Positions 1-13,700 of a stretch of DNA of 64,000 nucleotides are shown here, piece by piece. Positions within the stretch are counted from its first letter, which is position 1. The number at the start of each line of letters is the position of its first letter. This DNA comes from Gadus chalcogrammus (lineage: Eukaryota; Chordata; Actinopteri; Gadiformes; Gadidae): assembly GCF_026213295.1 (NCBI RefSeq), contig NC_079415.1:25405612-25469611 (forward strand), in the 5' to 3' direction. The notes beneath the pieces were generated by a model that was not told the DNA's origin, did not search any database, and saw nothing but the letters and a program-made list of their open reading frames with translations. The position numbers and the translations under genes were made by a program.

Positions 1-670
1 AGTTTATTCAAACATCACACTAAAAAGAACACAATAAGAACAGTAACTAATAAAAAAAAAGAGAAATGATTTAACAACACTGAACATACTGAACAGAGGC
101 AGGGGAAAAGGACAGAGGAAGAAGACTTGTCCGTTGTCACAGCATCAAGGTCCGACTGTAGAGATCAAGAAAGGAAGAGGCATGAGGAGAACAACAGAAC
201 ACTGCTCTCTAGCAGATTGTTTACTGATGTAAACTAAATTGATGCAGTCTTAAAATTATGATTCTAATCCAGGTTTCTATTTTAGGAGAAAGAAATGGCT
301 CATAATCGTTGCGGGAAAAGGGAAGTGCTTTAGAAACTGCCGTAAAGCAGTACCTCTGACAGTATTACAGTGTGTGACGTCATCGCATGTTTTTAACGCC
401 TTTTTAGAACAGATACGTGACCTTAAAAAATGCAATATTCAGCTGAGTTTATTATCTTAGCCCCACCCTTTGATAGAAACTTTCAAATTACTTGACAAAA
501 AATTACATCGTGAGAAAAGTGGATTCTGAGGATAAAACCCCGTTGGCTCCCATTCATTCTGGACTCGCCTACGAGCGCCCCGCGTGGTCAAAGATTATTA
601 CTGCAACCAGTCCAGAAAACCGGAACTAACCCGCGAGTGCCAGTTCTCCTCATATTAGACATTCTCTGAT
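1..670. other. intergenic, nothing recognised
   Basis: AT-rich single-copy-looking sequence. No coding frame with family signatures, no repeat and no RNA gene was recognised on either strand. Confidence 0.5.
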
Positions 671-1022
671 GGTAGTAATTAGCTGTCGAAATTGGAGGCC
701 TTAATCAATAATGAGCAGCTATTGATTTGCTCCCCGATAGAAATTTGTGAAAAATGACATGTCATTTAGCATCTACACGTTGAGCTGAGTCCAATGACAC
801 CAAGCATGACACTCTAGCAAATTGTAACATTTATTTGACATGGTACACCTATGGTCTACGACATGATCTCGGTGTGGCAAGAGGGAGGGCTTGATCTCAT
901 TGGAGTCAGCTCAACGTGTAGATGCTAAATAACATGTAATTTGTCAAAAATCTCCATCGGGAAGCAAATCTATAGCTGGTCATTATTGATAAAGGCCTCC
1001 AAAATCGACAGCTAATTACTAC
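671..1022. repeat. foldback (MITE-like) element with ~125-bp arms
   Basis: The stretch from about 671 to 799 reappears as its reverse complement at about 895-1022 with scattered mismatches. Both arms contain the shared block TCTACACGTTGAGCTGA and the outer block TAGTAATTAGCTGTCGA. A spacer of about 100 bp separates the arms. This is the shape of a small non-autonomous DNA transposon with long terminal inverted repeats. No coding sequence is inside, and no target duplication could be assigned with confidence. Confidence 0.7.
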
Positions 1023-1899
1023 CCGAAACATATTCAAATATGATCATGTGTGGCACTGTTGCAATCGCCTCGAAACGTAGATGTCAAAGGACACCTTGTT
1101 TGCCCCGTTACGCACCAGGAAGATATTTTCATACTTCTAATGGATTGATTCATATTTTAAGGTTCTCGGAGTGAGACTTGAAGCGGCTGCAGCAGAAGTG
1201 TTGAGACGAAAGATGATATCAAGACATTTATAGAATATTCCCATTCACATTATGATTCTTCGTCCTAACATCCGACCAAACATCCTTTACAGTCACCGAG
1301 CGAGGATTATGAAAGTCCAGGCCCCCCCTTCCTGCACTCGGGGTCCGACTGGGCCAAGTTTCGATGCGGGGGTCCCAGTTAGGCCTTAGAATAAGGTATT
1401 CAAATTTCAGGGCGGTAGGACGTTCCTATCTCAAAAACTGTTTTTCCACCACATTCTGAACCATTAGGTCTTGCAGGTAACACTTCTGAGGGGCTTTGTC
1501 CAAATGAGAAACTTTTTTGAGGGGCGTGACCTCCAACAGTACAGTAAATGTACATAAGACAGAGGTTAGTTTATAGTCCCCATTTTTTGTGGGATGGAGG
1601 TGTACATTTGTGGCTTAAGGTGTGTAGACACAGCTGGCCTGTGGCCACGTTTTTGAAGTCTGGGGTCAAAAGGAGCAGGCACCACGCCGCTTATGAGCTA
1701 ACAAAAAGTTAATGTGTATTTCTCTCGTAACTTTTGTCATTATTAAAGAGAAGCCTGATTCTCAGATATGCGTGTTGGATGGCTAGGGTGTAGGTCTGGG
1801 AAGAACTTCAGGCCAAAATCTTGCAAGCGAGCCGATGGGTGCAGGTGCAACGAGATGGAGCACTTGCTGAGTCATTTCCTGTAGGGCTGGAGCCATAGG
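1023..1899. other. intergenic, nothing recognised
   Basis: No gene, RNA gene or clear repeat was recognised here. The right edge abuts the 3' tail of the LINE that begins at 1900. Confidence 0.45.
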
Positions 1900-3420
<1,521 letters not shown>

Positions 3421-3784
3421 CTATTGCATCACTTCCTAGGGCTTCGGCCTCCTAATTGATCATTGTAGTATAATTGAATGCCCTCTTTCATATATATGAT
3501 ACCTCCACCACTGGGACGTGGCAACAATTCTCCAAATCCCTATGGGGAGGGGGGGGGGGTGATGCTTGTGGACAGTAGGGTTGTACACTAGACATAAATA
3601 GGAAGCAAACTCAGGAGAAGGAATGACCTCTCACAAATATATATTTAATAAATTGTTTCAAATAACCCTGCCTCGTTAAATCACTGAGCTTGGTGTTTTG
3701 CTTTCAAAAATAGGTTATAGAAGAAGTCTAAACTGCAGAAAATAAAAACATCCAAGCTGCCTTTTAAGGATACCTTGGAATATC
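3421..3784. other. intergenic with a poly-G run
   Basis: No gene was recognised. A G-rich run occurs near 3546-3561. The segment ends with the target site ATATC (3780-3784) of the solo LTR that follows. Confidence 0.5.
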
Positions 3785-4188
3785 TGTCTATTTTTTAACC
3801 ATCGGACCCTAGTTTACGACAAAAACAACACAATGGACGGCAGCTCCTTTGCCGCGTGGTTTTTAGAGCCATGTAAGGATTAGAGGGGCTGGTCGATAGC
3901 AACCACCATAGCAACCATGACGGTCAAGTGACTGGATGCAACCCCGTTGAAAAAAATAAACGGGTTTCTAACAAGATGATATTTTAGCGTCACAGGGTTT
4001 GGGAGGAAGGGGCGGGCCTTCTGAGAGGGGGTTCCGGGCATAGTTCCAGGGGTTTCCTTCCGGGCCGCGGGCGGGAGTTTTGGTTGTTGTAGTTTTCCGG
4101 TGGAGCTGTGCCTGCCTGTCCGATTGTGGAATCCAATAAACCTGCTATCAAGCTTACTTCGCTCAATACCTCGCCTGTGGTTATTACA
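3785..4188 (+). mobile_element. solo LTR with 5-bp target duplication
   Basis: A 404-bp block starts with TG and ends with CA, and is bracketed by the direct repeat ATATC (3780-3784 and 4189-4193). A polyadenylation-type AATAAA lies about 50 bp before the right end, as expected for R/U5 in plus orientation. No internal retroelement region is attached, so this looks like the product of LTR-LTR recombination. The family is not recognised. The call rests on the termini and the duplication, not on homology. Confidence 0.6.
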
Positions 4189-4340
4189 ATATCATTAAAA
4201 GTTACATAAAGTAACGGTTTAATAACACAAACGCAGGAAACACGTGAGCTGCTAGTTTAGCCAAAGCAGCATCCCTAGCAACCTGACGTCGTTGAAACAT
4301 GCGAGCGAGACGATTCAATCTTCCTTATAACTATAAAACT

Positions 4341-4597
4341 AAAGATCAGACACAATCACTGACTGAAGATTATGCAAGGAAAATGTACATTTCTCGCTAG
4401 AAATGTCATTAGAAACACGTTTAATGGTGAATCGATCCTAAAATATTGCATTTCCCATTCAGATAATAAAGATCATACACATTCACTGACTGAAGATTAT
4501 GCAAGGAAAATGTACATTTCTCGCTAGAAATGTCATTAGAAACACGTTTAATGGTGTATCTGTCCTAAAATATTGCATTTCCCATTCAGATAATAAC
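4341..4597. repeat. tandem duplication, two units of 127 bp
   Basis: The block containing GACTGAAGATTATGCAAGG (4361) recurs 127 bp later (4488) and the two units differ at only a few positions. No coding sequence was recognised. Confidence 0.85.
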
Positions 4598-4768
4598 GAT
4601 TAATATGGCTACGCGCGTCCCGAGCAACCACGAGCGTCCACGCGACTTCAGAATGTCGTTATTTGCATGACCGCTAGAGGCGCTACATTTTGATACGCTC
4701 CAGTGGGTCGTAATTTGGGGCGGTACAAACGACCTATGCGGTCGTATTTTCTAGGCGGACAGGCTGAT

Positions 4769-5263
4769 ATAGTGTACATGATATAGTGCACTATATATGG
4801 AATAGGGAACGAGAATTCGGACACTACGCTGAACATTTCTAAACGTCATTTGCGTCAGTAAATGCGCCGGGTATTTGTGTGACGCAGACAGATGCGCCCA
4901 CATCAAGTAAACAAACCGGGCACTCACGACGAAAGCTGGAGGTTGTATTGATGTTGAATGTTACATTTCCTTGTTTAATTAATTTTGAATGTTTAATATT
5001 CTATGTTAAATCCCAAATAAATTGTTGACATTTCTAAACGAAAGCCGGAGACTCCATCATTAAATGTATTCGTTTTCGCGGTTATTCGGCTTCTTCTTCT
5101 CCCCTGGAAAAATACAACCGCATTGCATTGTGGTATACGGGAGTAACATGTAGGGAACATCGTATGTACCCTATTTTAAGTCCACTATATAGTGCCCTAT
5201 ATAGTGCCCTATATAGTGGACCACTGAGAATTCGATATGATAGGGAACGATTTCGAACACAGC
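4769..5263. mobile_element. MITE, copy 1 (left end damaged)
   Basis: Shares a long near-identical body with 45868-46412, including ATTCGGACACTACGCTGAAC and a GTGACGCAGACAGATGCGCC block. The right end GATTTCGAACACAGC matches the inverted terminus seen in copy 2. Runs of TATAGTGCACTATA-type palindromes lie near both ends. There is no coding potential. The left terminus is degenerate, so its boundary is approximate. Confidence 0.6.
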
Positions 5264-6972
5264 TATTGTCTCGAAGAGTAGTTGGGCGGCGCGGCGCGGA
5301 ACGCTGCTGCGCGGCTAGTCGGCACCGGTGTGTGCTAGTACACCCGGAATAATGGGGGCAGACTTTTTGACGCGACGCTGCGGCGCCGGTGTGTGGAGGC
5401 CTTAACTAATCTGGTTTTCATAAGCTTTTAAAACTCCAATCATTCTGTGAGTAAATAAATCATGGTACACTACAAATGTATAATTTGTGAATAAAAAAGA
5501 AAATACATTTCAAAAAAGTATCCACACACATAGTATACTTAAATATATACATGTTTCACAAATACCTCCCTATTGTTTATGCTATATAGAGACTAAAAGC
5601 ATTATGTTTTCTGTAGCACTGAACAAATGACTAAATTAAAAGTGTAATAAAGTTATGTTTAACAATGTAAAAAGTAACCTTGCTTTATAGTACATTAACC
5701 ACACAGACTGATCACCTTATGTGACTGAGGTAAGTGAATTTGTATGGATTTTGACTACGAAACTATTTTGATGGCACTGCTCTCGTGCAGTGTTTGATGC
5801 CACTGACCTTTACACTGAAGCAGTGCAGTAGTAACACGCAACCGTGCCTGATGAACAGCCCTTGGAGATGTCTGGACATCACTGATGTCTCTGTACCGGA
5901 GATAATCATCTGCAAACTGCAAAATGGCATTTTAGATGGCAACAGTAAGTTAATAAGTAAGTTACTTATAAATGGCTGCACAATTAGTACAAACATGTTT
6001 ACCCTCAACACTAAAATTGAGGAATCTTGTTGCTTGTTGTGCTGCATTGTTTGCACCTTCCATGTTGCTCCCTTGTCTCCGAAGTCTGTGTATTAGACCA
6101 ATTCTCTTAACATGAAAAAGATTCAAAATTTCTGGTGTGAAATCGCATAGGTCTTCATCAAATCAGACCAATCTGTATGTTTTTAAAGTTGGAACTTGAT
6201 CACAAGCACTGTTACCTCCAGTTTCGTAGGAGTTTACAATGATGATGACCTTCGTTTCCCATTGGATCCATGACCACAAGTACCTTGTCTGACATGTTGA
6301 CAATCTAAAGCATGCATTCATGTTATTCTCTCATCAGATTACGACATTTACATTGATTTAGCAGATCCTAATAACTAAATTACTATGAGCTCTGCAGCTT
6401 CAGAGGTCAATTGAAATATCTGTATGCATGATTGCAACACGTAGAGTTACGGGCTTGCTAACAGAGTTAGAGCGAGTCCAGTAGGTGTAGCCCGCAACAA
6501 TGATCATGAAATAATTGTGTCTGATGTGAATAATATTGCACTCTTAATTAAGCAAAGAAAGGTAACCAAACCACTAAAATCCAGTGAGCCCCAACATTTA
6601 CAGGGCACATCCACATTTCTTCCACTGGAAACTTCATCTGAGGAATGGGTTTAATACCATGTTATTGACTGTTAGTTATTGTTATTGATAATCAATAATG
6701 CTAGATTGTTACAGATTGGGTCGCAACACCCAACAATGAATGTGAAAAATGTATTACCTTTTTGGGGGGCTTGAATTGTCCAACAAACAATGATGTGGCA
6801 ACAACAGCACTGAGCTGGTGAATAGGCTTCTGTTTAAAACAATATAAGTTTATAATGCTGAATTATAGTTGAATAAACATCTAAGTTCAAGTTAGATAAA
6901 TATAATTTCCACTTGCCTGATGATCTCCAATAAGGATGTGCATGTAACCATCAATAACCTGCATTGAAAAAA
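5264..6972. other. intergenic, no recognised gene
   Basis: GC-rich and then AT-rich sequence. A minus-strand frame without stops (about 6147-5960) was examined, but it lacks a start and resembles nothing recognised. A fragment near 6345-6370 resembles the 3' tail of fish tRNA-derived SINEs. Confidence 0.4.
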
Positions 6973-7412
6973 GGGTGAGTAGTGGTTTAAAATAATGTGA
7001 TTCTCCAGTGGGAGCATTATTTGATAGAGGCGAATGGTCTATCCACATACGGTACTCCTGTTATCTTAAATAAAGACTTTATATACAAGCATCAAAATAT
7101 GCTCCCCATATTCTTCATGTGTACATAGGGTGAGTAGTGGTTTAAAACAATGTGACTCTGCAGTGGGAGCATTATTTGATAGAGGCGATTGGTCTATCCA
7201 CATACGGTACCCCTGCTATCTTAAATAAAGACGTTATAAACAAGCATCAAAATATGCTCCCCATATTCTAACAGTGTAGGCCTAAGTAGGGTGAGTAGTG
7301 GTTTAAAATAATGTGATTCTGCAGTGGGAGCATTATTTGATAGAGGCAATTGCTATCCACATAGGCTACTTTACCCCTGCTATCTTAAATAAAGACATTA
7401 TAAACAAGCATG
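6973..7412. repeat. tandem triplication, unit ~155-161 bp
   Basis: Three consecutive units start with GGGTGAGTAGTGGTTTAAAA at 6973, 7128 and 7289. The second unit is closest to the first; the third has small indels near its middle. There is no coding sequence. Confidence 0.9.
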
Positions 7413-7757
7413 TATTTCAAATACTCATCCTTTAACTTGAATTTTGAAGCGTAGGCCTACCTCCTAAGGTTTAATTTCTGGGACTTATCAAAGCCATCCG
7501 GGTATGTTCCCAGAGACAGGAGGTCAAACGATTGTTTCCATCTTTCTTCCATAGCTTTACAAACACAAGTATTTAGAATTTATGTAACACGATAAATATC
7601 TTGTTATAACAAGATAAGATGTCGTCCCCCCCTCCCCCTCCACCACCGACGAAAACTTTCTCCGCTCGCAGACCCGTAAGGATTACACATATATATTCTT
7701 ATTTCGACATTCATCAGAAGTGTGCACATATTCACGTGCTTAGAGGTCAAAAGGCGC

Positions 7758-8131
7758 AATGTTAAACATATTTGTAAGATAATTGCGCAGTCAAAAACTT
7801 GTTGTAAAGAAAATACTCACCATCAGCCTAAAAGGCAGCAGAAACTGATGGGTGCGCACGCAGGATCGGGCATGCGCAGAACCACTTGGTAGCAGAATTT
7901 GACAAGTACCCCCAGAGGTGGGTAGGAACGCGCTACATTTACTCCGTTACAAATACTTGAGTAACTTTTTGGATAAATTGTAATTTTAGGAGTAGTTTTA
8001 TTGCAATATACTTTTACTTTTACTTGAGTAAATATTTGAAGAAAGAACGGTACTTTTACCATTTGGCTACGTTCCATTTGGCTACGTGACGGTCGTTACT
8101 TTGTTTTTTTAGATCTTTTCTTTTATTACAT
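7758..8131. repeat. left copy of the ~370-bp direct repeat flanking the Ty3 element
   Basis: This block, starting CAATGTTAAACATATTTG and ending CTTTTATTACAT, recurs immediately after the 3' LTR (16411-16777) with only a few substitutions and one small indel. Part of it, beginning CAGAGGTGGGTAGG, looks like a common fish interspersed repeat, possibly a hAT terminus (from memory, not verified). Confidence 0.9.
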
Positions 8132-8342
8132 AGCATTTATGTAGCCGAGCTAAATTTAATTTTATTTTGTGTTATTTTTTTATCATTGTTCATACCTTTT
8201 TTATTGTGAACTCCACCAAATATTGGTTCCTAGTTGTAAGTTGATTTTGTTGTTCCGTATGGCATGCCTTTTGTTTCCCGGGGGAGTGGTTTGGCGTTGC
8301 ACCTGTGTGTCTAGCGTCAGTGAGCGCTGATGCACGGAGCTG

Positions 8343-8628
8343 GTGAGTTCCGTTTGTGTCTCTCTCCGTTAGATTTTTATGTTAACCCCTTGTTTGTTGC
8401 CCTTGAACGGCTGTGGTGGTTCACACTGCTTTGTGACGTGCTTTTAGGCACGCGGGAGAAACTCTGGTGCTTTAGACAATTTAATTGAACTGTTGGAAGG
8501 GTGGATTTTGATTAACTCGTAACCTAGCTTGAGCCGGTGGTAGCTTAGTTTTTTCCCGCCTTGATATTTCAAATGCGGTTGTTTTATCCGGTATGTGTGG
8601 TCAATTGTTTGCTTCCTTTGTTTTGTAG
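8343..8628 (+). other. intron-like segment inside the LTR
   Basis: A 286-bp segment begins GTGAGT directly after GGAGCTG and ends in a pyrimidine-rich TTCCTTTGTTTTGTAG directly before AGTGGAGAG. Both ends fit spliceosomal consensus very well. The LTR carries a second copy of the flanks with exactly this segment missing (8907-8999), which is the best evidence that it is removed as an intron from the element's transcript. The same segment in the 3' LTR is 15676-15961. Confidence 0.75.
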
Positions 8629-8906
8629 AGTGGAGAGTGATATCCCGGATTGTGTGTGACGCCCGTGTTGTTTTGTCTCCTTTGGAAAGGTATGCCTGTT
8701 ATGTGTCTTTGTTTATGGTAAAATATGTAAAATGAGTGTGAGGAAAATGACAATTCTCTATTATATTTTATTTCCTTTATTAGTGTATATATTTAATATA
8801 CTGTCTTTTTATTTAATTAATTTATTTGAGATCATTTTATGCTTTGTTTACATTTTTATAATTTATTCCTTACATGTATTTATTGAAAGTCACAGGATAT
8901 ATGTGG

Positions 8907-8999
8907 CTAGCGTCAGTGAGCGGCGATGCACGGAGCTGAGTGGAGAGTGATATCACGGATTGTGTGTGACGCCCGTGTTGTTTTGTCTCCTTTGGAAAG
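8907..8999 (+). repeat. spliced-form duplicate of the LTR leader (exon a + exon b)
   Basis: 93 bp in which the block at 8311-8342 (32 bp) is joined without a gap to the block at 8629-8689 (61 bp). The equivalent in the 3' LTR is 16240-16332, identical to its split counterpart. After the copy comes AATAAACC. After the split copy comes GTATGC, itself a possible splice donor. Homology begins at about GTG-CTAGCG, a plausible cap site. Confidence 0.85.
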
Positions 9000-9079
9000 A
9001 ATAAACCTCCAGTACTCGACTCCTGTGTGTGCCTCACTCGAAGATACAAGACACAACGCAGAAAGACATCGGTTACAAA

Positions 9080-9099
9080 TGGTGCCGTGACCCGGATTC
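9080..9099 (+). promoter_or_regulatory. primer binding site, tRNA-His type
   Basis: Two bases after the 5' LTR lies a 20-base site starting TGGTGCCGTGACCCGG. Its complement ends in TCACGGCACCA, which pairs as the 3' acceptor strand of cytosolic tRNA-His (5' acceptor strand GCCGTGA). One mismatch is expected against the vertebrate tRNA-His T-arm. The tRNA assignment is from memory. Confidence 0.7.
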
Positions 9100-9311
9100 T
9101 TCAGATCAGCCGCTGCAGATCGCCGAGGTTATGCTGTGAGCAAGTAAGCGTATCGTACAGCAAGCAGGAAGGATCCGTTTATTTGTGGCTGTGTTTTTCC
9201 ACAATTTATTATTATTTTTCCTCAAATACAGTGTCCCTGTACAGTTAAATATTATTTTAACATCACATTTCGACTGTTATATTCCACCATATTCATTGTG
9301 TTTTAATTATA

Positions 9312-10665
9312 ATGGATTTTACACGATTTGGGATGGGTAGAGGGTGTTTGCAACCAGGGAATGCAGAGCAAACTAGGACGCCAGGCATTAGCAGCCCTCA
9401 GAGTATAGATAATGGTACGCCTGTAGCAAGGCAGATGTTTTCCACTCCCGCCACTGCTGATAATGACACTCTGGCACAACTGCGTGACCTCTTAGGGGAG
9501 CTGGGAACCCACATTGGTAACACTGTTGTGAGTCGCATATTAGCCAACCAAACAAGTACCCCCCAAACTCAATTGCCCACCCCCCATGACTCCCCACTCC
9601 ACCATTCCATTCGCTTTGCCACTGGGGCTCCATTCACCACCTCCCATGACTTCCCCTCCACTCGAGCCCATGCCTTCCCCAGTTGATATGTCTCGACTAA
9701 ACATCATGGTAAAAGCAGCTGTCAAGGAACCAGTGATGTTTAGAGGAGATGGGTCTGACAAATACACAGTGCAAGAGTGGATAGAGGTGATGGATACTTA
9801 CCTGCATAAAAATAACTGTCCAACCTCAGAGCAGGCCGATGAAATCCTCAGTCACCTTTTGGGACGAGCTAAGAGTATCGTTAAAGTGGGGCTGAAGAGT
9901 AGTGCCGATGTCAACACACACCCTGAAGTGGTATACGACATACTCAGAAGATACTTCAGTGATTCTCCCATGTCCAGCTTACCGATGGCTGACTTCTATT
10001 CTACACATCCCGATGCAAATGAGAACCCAGTAGATTACTGGGTCCGGCTCAATGCAGCAGCTGAGCATGCTGACCGGTATCTGGGGAAAAGTGGAGAAAA
10101 GAGGGAGACCATGTCAGCGCAAATTGCTATGATGTTCATCAGGAACTGCCCCAACCCAGAACTCTCCAGTGTGTTCCGGTGTAAGCCTATCAGCAAATGG
10201 TCAGCCGTGGAAGTGCAAGAGGCTATCGATGAACACCAGAGGGAGCACCAGGCAAGGAGGAGGCCCATTAAAGCAGAGAAGTTCAAAATGGTGACAGCAG
10301 CTGCCACTACCTGTTTACCTGTAGTTGAAGAGCTGACTGCAATGAGGGCTGGAGTTCAAGAACCTCCTACACAGCCAAAGGTGAGTGCAGTCACCTCTTC
10401 AGAAGCAGGGGCCTTAGAACGAGTACTGAGCATGCTGGAAGGCATCATGGCCAGAGCAGCTTCACCTGTCCAACGGCCGACCCCGTGGACACGCCCCACT
10501 TCTTGCCGTGTATGTGGTGACAAGACTCACATCACACGTGAACACTGCATGAAAGAGAACAGGTGCTTCGGGTGCCTGGAACCTGGCCACGCAAGGAGAG
10601 ATTGCACACGAGCTGTACCACGGCAAACCCAAGCAGAGAACCACACACCTAACCAGGGAAACTAA
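9312..10665 (+). pseudogene. gag of the Ty3 element, with one frame change
   Basis: Structural capsid/nucleocapsid polyprotein. The first frame opens at ATG 9312 and stops at 9686. A second frame, open from 9586 to 10665, carries the capsid-like region and, near its C-terminus, two cysteine-histidine knuckles: CRVCGDKTHITREHC (spacing C-2-C-4-H-5-C) and the canonical CFGCLEPGHARRDC (C-2-C-4-H-4-C). The frames overlap in a proline-rich stretch with two runs of six C (about 9560 and 9580), so a one-base slip in a homopolymer, or an assembly error there, could explain the break. Programmed frameshifting at this place would be unusual. Gag stops 116 bp before the first ATG of pol, in a different frame. 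Confidence 0.75.
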
Positions 10666-10781
10666 GTCGCTCACACTACGGAGGGAAAAGTGTGAGTGTG
10701 TTATGTCAGACCCTCAAAACTGAAGAAGACTCGCGTTCAATATATGAAGAGAGCTGCAAGACTGCACCGAATGGCAGTGTC

Positions 10782-13700
10782 ATGATTTTTCAGAATATAC
10801 ACAAGCTCGAGAAAGCAGATGATCTATTCTACACTGATGTGCTGGTTGATGACCAAGTTGCACTGCACGCAATGCTAGACACAGGCTCAATGGCTTGTAC
10901 AATGAGTGAAGAAGCAGAAGAGGAGCTCCACAAGGCAGGGTTGCTCTCAGAGAATGCTCAGTCCAGCGAAGACATCTTTCTGGTGGGTTGTGGTGGTGTG
11001 CATGTGCGGCCCAAGTGCATTCATCAGTTAAAGTTGAAAATCTATGGACAAGAAGCAATCGTGCCCACATTAGTCGTGCCAGGTCAGCGTGACCAAATGA
11101 TAGTAGGCACCAATGTGCTGAAACACCTGCTACGCCAATTCAAGCAAAATCCCAGCTATTGGCACGTGATGAATAAAGCTGACTCCACTGGTGAACCAGG
11201 CATCGAACAGTTCTTGAGCATGCTCTCGGGCATAACAAGATGGAAAGGTGACACTATCCCAGACGTCATTGGGACTGTGAAACTTACCAATGCAGTGACG
11301 CTGATGCCCAAACAGGAGCACATAGTGTGGGGAAAGCTTCCTGGAAAGGCTCCTATCTCAGAGGGAAGTACCATACTGGTGGAACCTTCAAAGTCCCACT
11401 CAAACCGGAAAAGCATCATGGTAGGGAGAACTGTGTCATCAATGAGTGGAGACAGGTGGGTTCCTGTGAAGGTCGTGAACCCAAGTGACAAGCCTGTAAC
11501 ACTGAGGAGGAATATGAAGTTAGCTGATGTTTCACCATGTGTGGCACTTGAAGACTTCGAGCTCGGAGTGGACCATGTCACCGACACAGAGCTAAAAGCA
11601 CAAGGCCAAAGCGTAAGAGTAAGCACTGACCATGTCCCTGATACCTCTGTAACTACCACCCTTCAGGACAAGCTTGCCGGTCTTGGATTGAACGATATAG
11701 ACATCAACTCTTGTGAAGTGTCCCTGTATTGGAAGAACCAGCTTGTGGAACTCATACAGCGGCATGGAGATGTGTTCTCCAAGGACAAGCTGGACTGTGG
11801 CCTGGCCAAAGACTTTGTCCACCGGATTCATCTGACTGATGAGCGCCCCTTCCGTCTAGCATACCGCCGTGTCCCACCAAGCCAATACCAGAAACTAAGA
11901 GAAGTCCTCTCTGAGATGGAAGAGAAGAACATCATACGCAAGTCATCAAGTGAGTGGGCTTCGCCATTAGTACTGGTTTGGAAAAAAAATGGAGAGCTAC
12001 GCATCTGTGTGGACTACCGGTGGCTTAATGCTCGCACAGTGAAGGATGCCCACCCAGTACCCCACCAAGCTGACTGTTTGGCTGCGTTAGGGGGAAATAC
12101 CATATTCAGCGCCATGGACTTGACATCGGGGTTCTACAATGTCCCCATGCATGAACAGGACAAGAAGTTTACTGCCTTCACTACACCAGTAGGCCTCCAT
12201 GAGTTCAACCGACTACCCCAAGGCCTGTGCAACAGCCCGGCGAGTTTCATGCGCCTCATGATGAGTGTCTTTGGAGACCAAAACTTCTTGACCCTGCTGT
12301 GCTACCTTGACGATGTTTTGGTCTTTGCCCCAAATGAAGAGGAAGCCCTGAACAGACTCGAAATGGTCTTTAAGCGGTTGAGAGGACATGGGCTTAAGTT
12401 GGCACCGAAGAAATGCCATTTTTTTAGGCGAAGCGTCAGGTTCTTGGGCCACATCATTAACGAGAACGGAGTTGCTACTGATTCTGAAAAGATACAAGTC
12501 ATCACAGACATGAGTGAAGCGGATTTGATGATGGAGGATGGAGTCACACCGTCAGCAAAAAGGATCAAGTCTTTCCTCGGTATGGTAATGTATTACCAGA
12601 GATTCATACAAAACTGTTCCAGCATGGCAAAGCCCCTGTTCTCCCTGACCGCCGCTGCCACTGGAAAGGCCAATGCAAAACGGGCCTCTCACTTCAAAAG
12701 GCTCAGCCCAGGTGATTGGACTCAAGAACAGAGCAACTCATTCAACCAACTAAAGGCTGCTCTACTGAACTCAGTTGTGTTGGCTCATCCAGACTTTGGA
12801 TGCCCTTTCATTCTCTCAACCGACGCTTCATTGGATGGATTGGGAGCTGTACTCTCTCAAGTCCCCGAAGGAGGGAGCAAGGCACGTCCCATAGCCTTCG
12901 CAAGCAAGGCTCTGACTCGCCCTCAAATGAAGTATCCAGCTCATCGGTTGGAGTTCCTCGCCCTCAAATGGTCTGTGTGTGATAAATTCAGCCATTGGTT
13001 AAAGGGACATTCCTTCACCGTCTGGACCGACAATAACCCGTTAACCTACATCCTCACAAAGCCAAAGTTGGATGCTTGTGAACAGCGGTGGGTGTCGAAG
13101 CTGGCTCCATACGACTTCAGTATCCAATATATCCCAGGCAGCAAGAACATCGTCGCGGATGCCTTGAGTAGACAACCCTTTGTCAAGCCACGGGTCAGCG
13201 AGAGACTTATAGCAGAGCCGTATGGAGCTCTGCTGGAAGAAGCGCAGCAGATCCGAGATGACAGGATACAGGATGTGTTTCGGCTGAGCACCAACTGCCA
13301 AGAGGTCAAAATGGGTGGATCTGAAGTGGCATGCAGTTCAATGAGCAGTGAAGAAGTGACAGCCGTCCTGGATGGTCAAGTTGAGTGGGTTGAGGGACCC
13401 AAAGGACGAGTGATCTCCTGGCTGGCAAACAATGTGCATAAGCTCGTTCCACCCGGTGAAAGTGCCTTACCTGTCTTCTCCCTTAAAGAGCTCCAAGACA
13501 AGCAACAGGAAGACACTATACTGGCAAGAGTCATACACTACGTGTCACGTGGTAGTAGACCATCGAGGCGAGAAAGAGTCAAAGAGCCTCTCAAAGTCCA
13601 GAAAACTCTAAAGCAGTGGGAAAAGCTCAAGATGTTGGATGGTATCCTGTATAGAGTGATCAAAGACTCACTAACTGGGAGAAGGCGTTACCAGTATGTC

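Larger units (their letters stand above)
8140..9077 (+). repeat. 5' LTR of the Ty3 element
   Basis: 938 bp, TG...CA. Positions 8311-8342 and 8629-8689 are repeated, fused, at 8907-8999. A polyadenylation-type AATAAA is at 9000-9005, directly after the fused copy. No clear TATA box was seen upstream of 8307. Three of the four differences from the 3' LTR lie inside the fused copy, near 8923, 8924 and 8957; in the 3' LTR the fused copy equals the split copy. Confidence 0.95.
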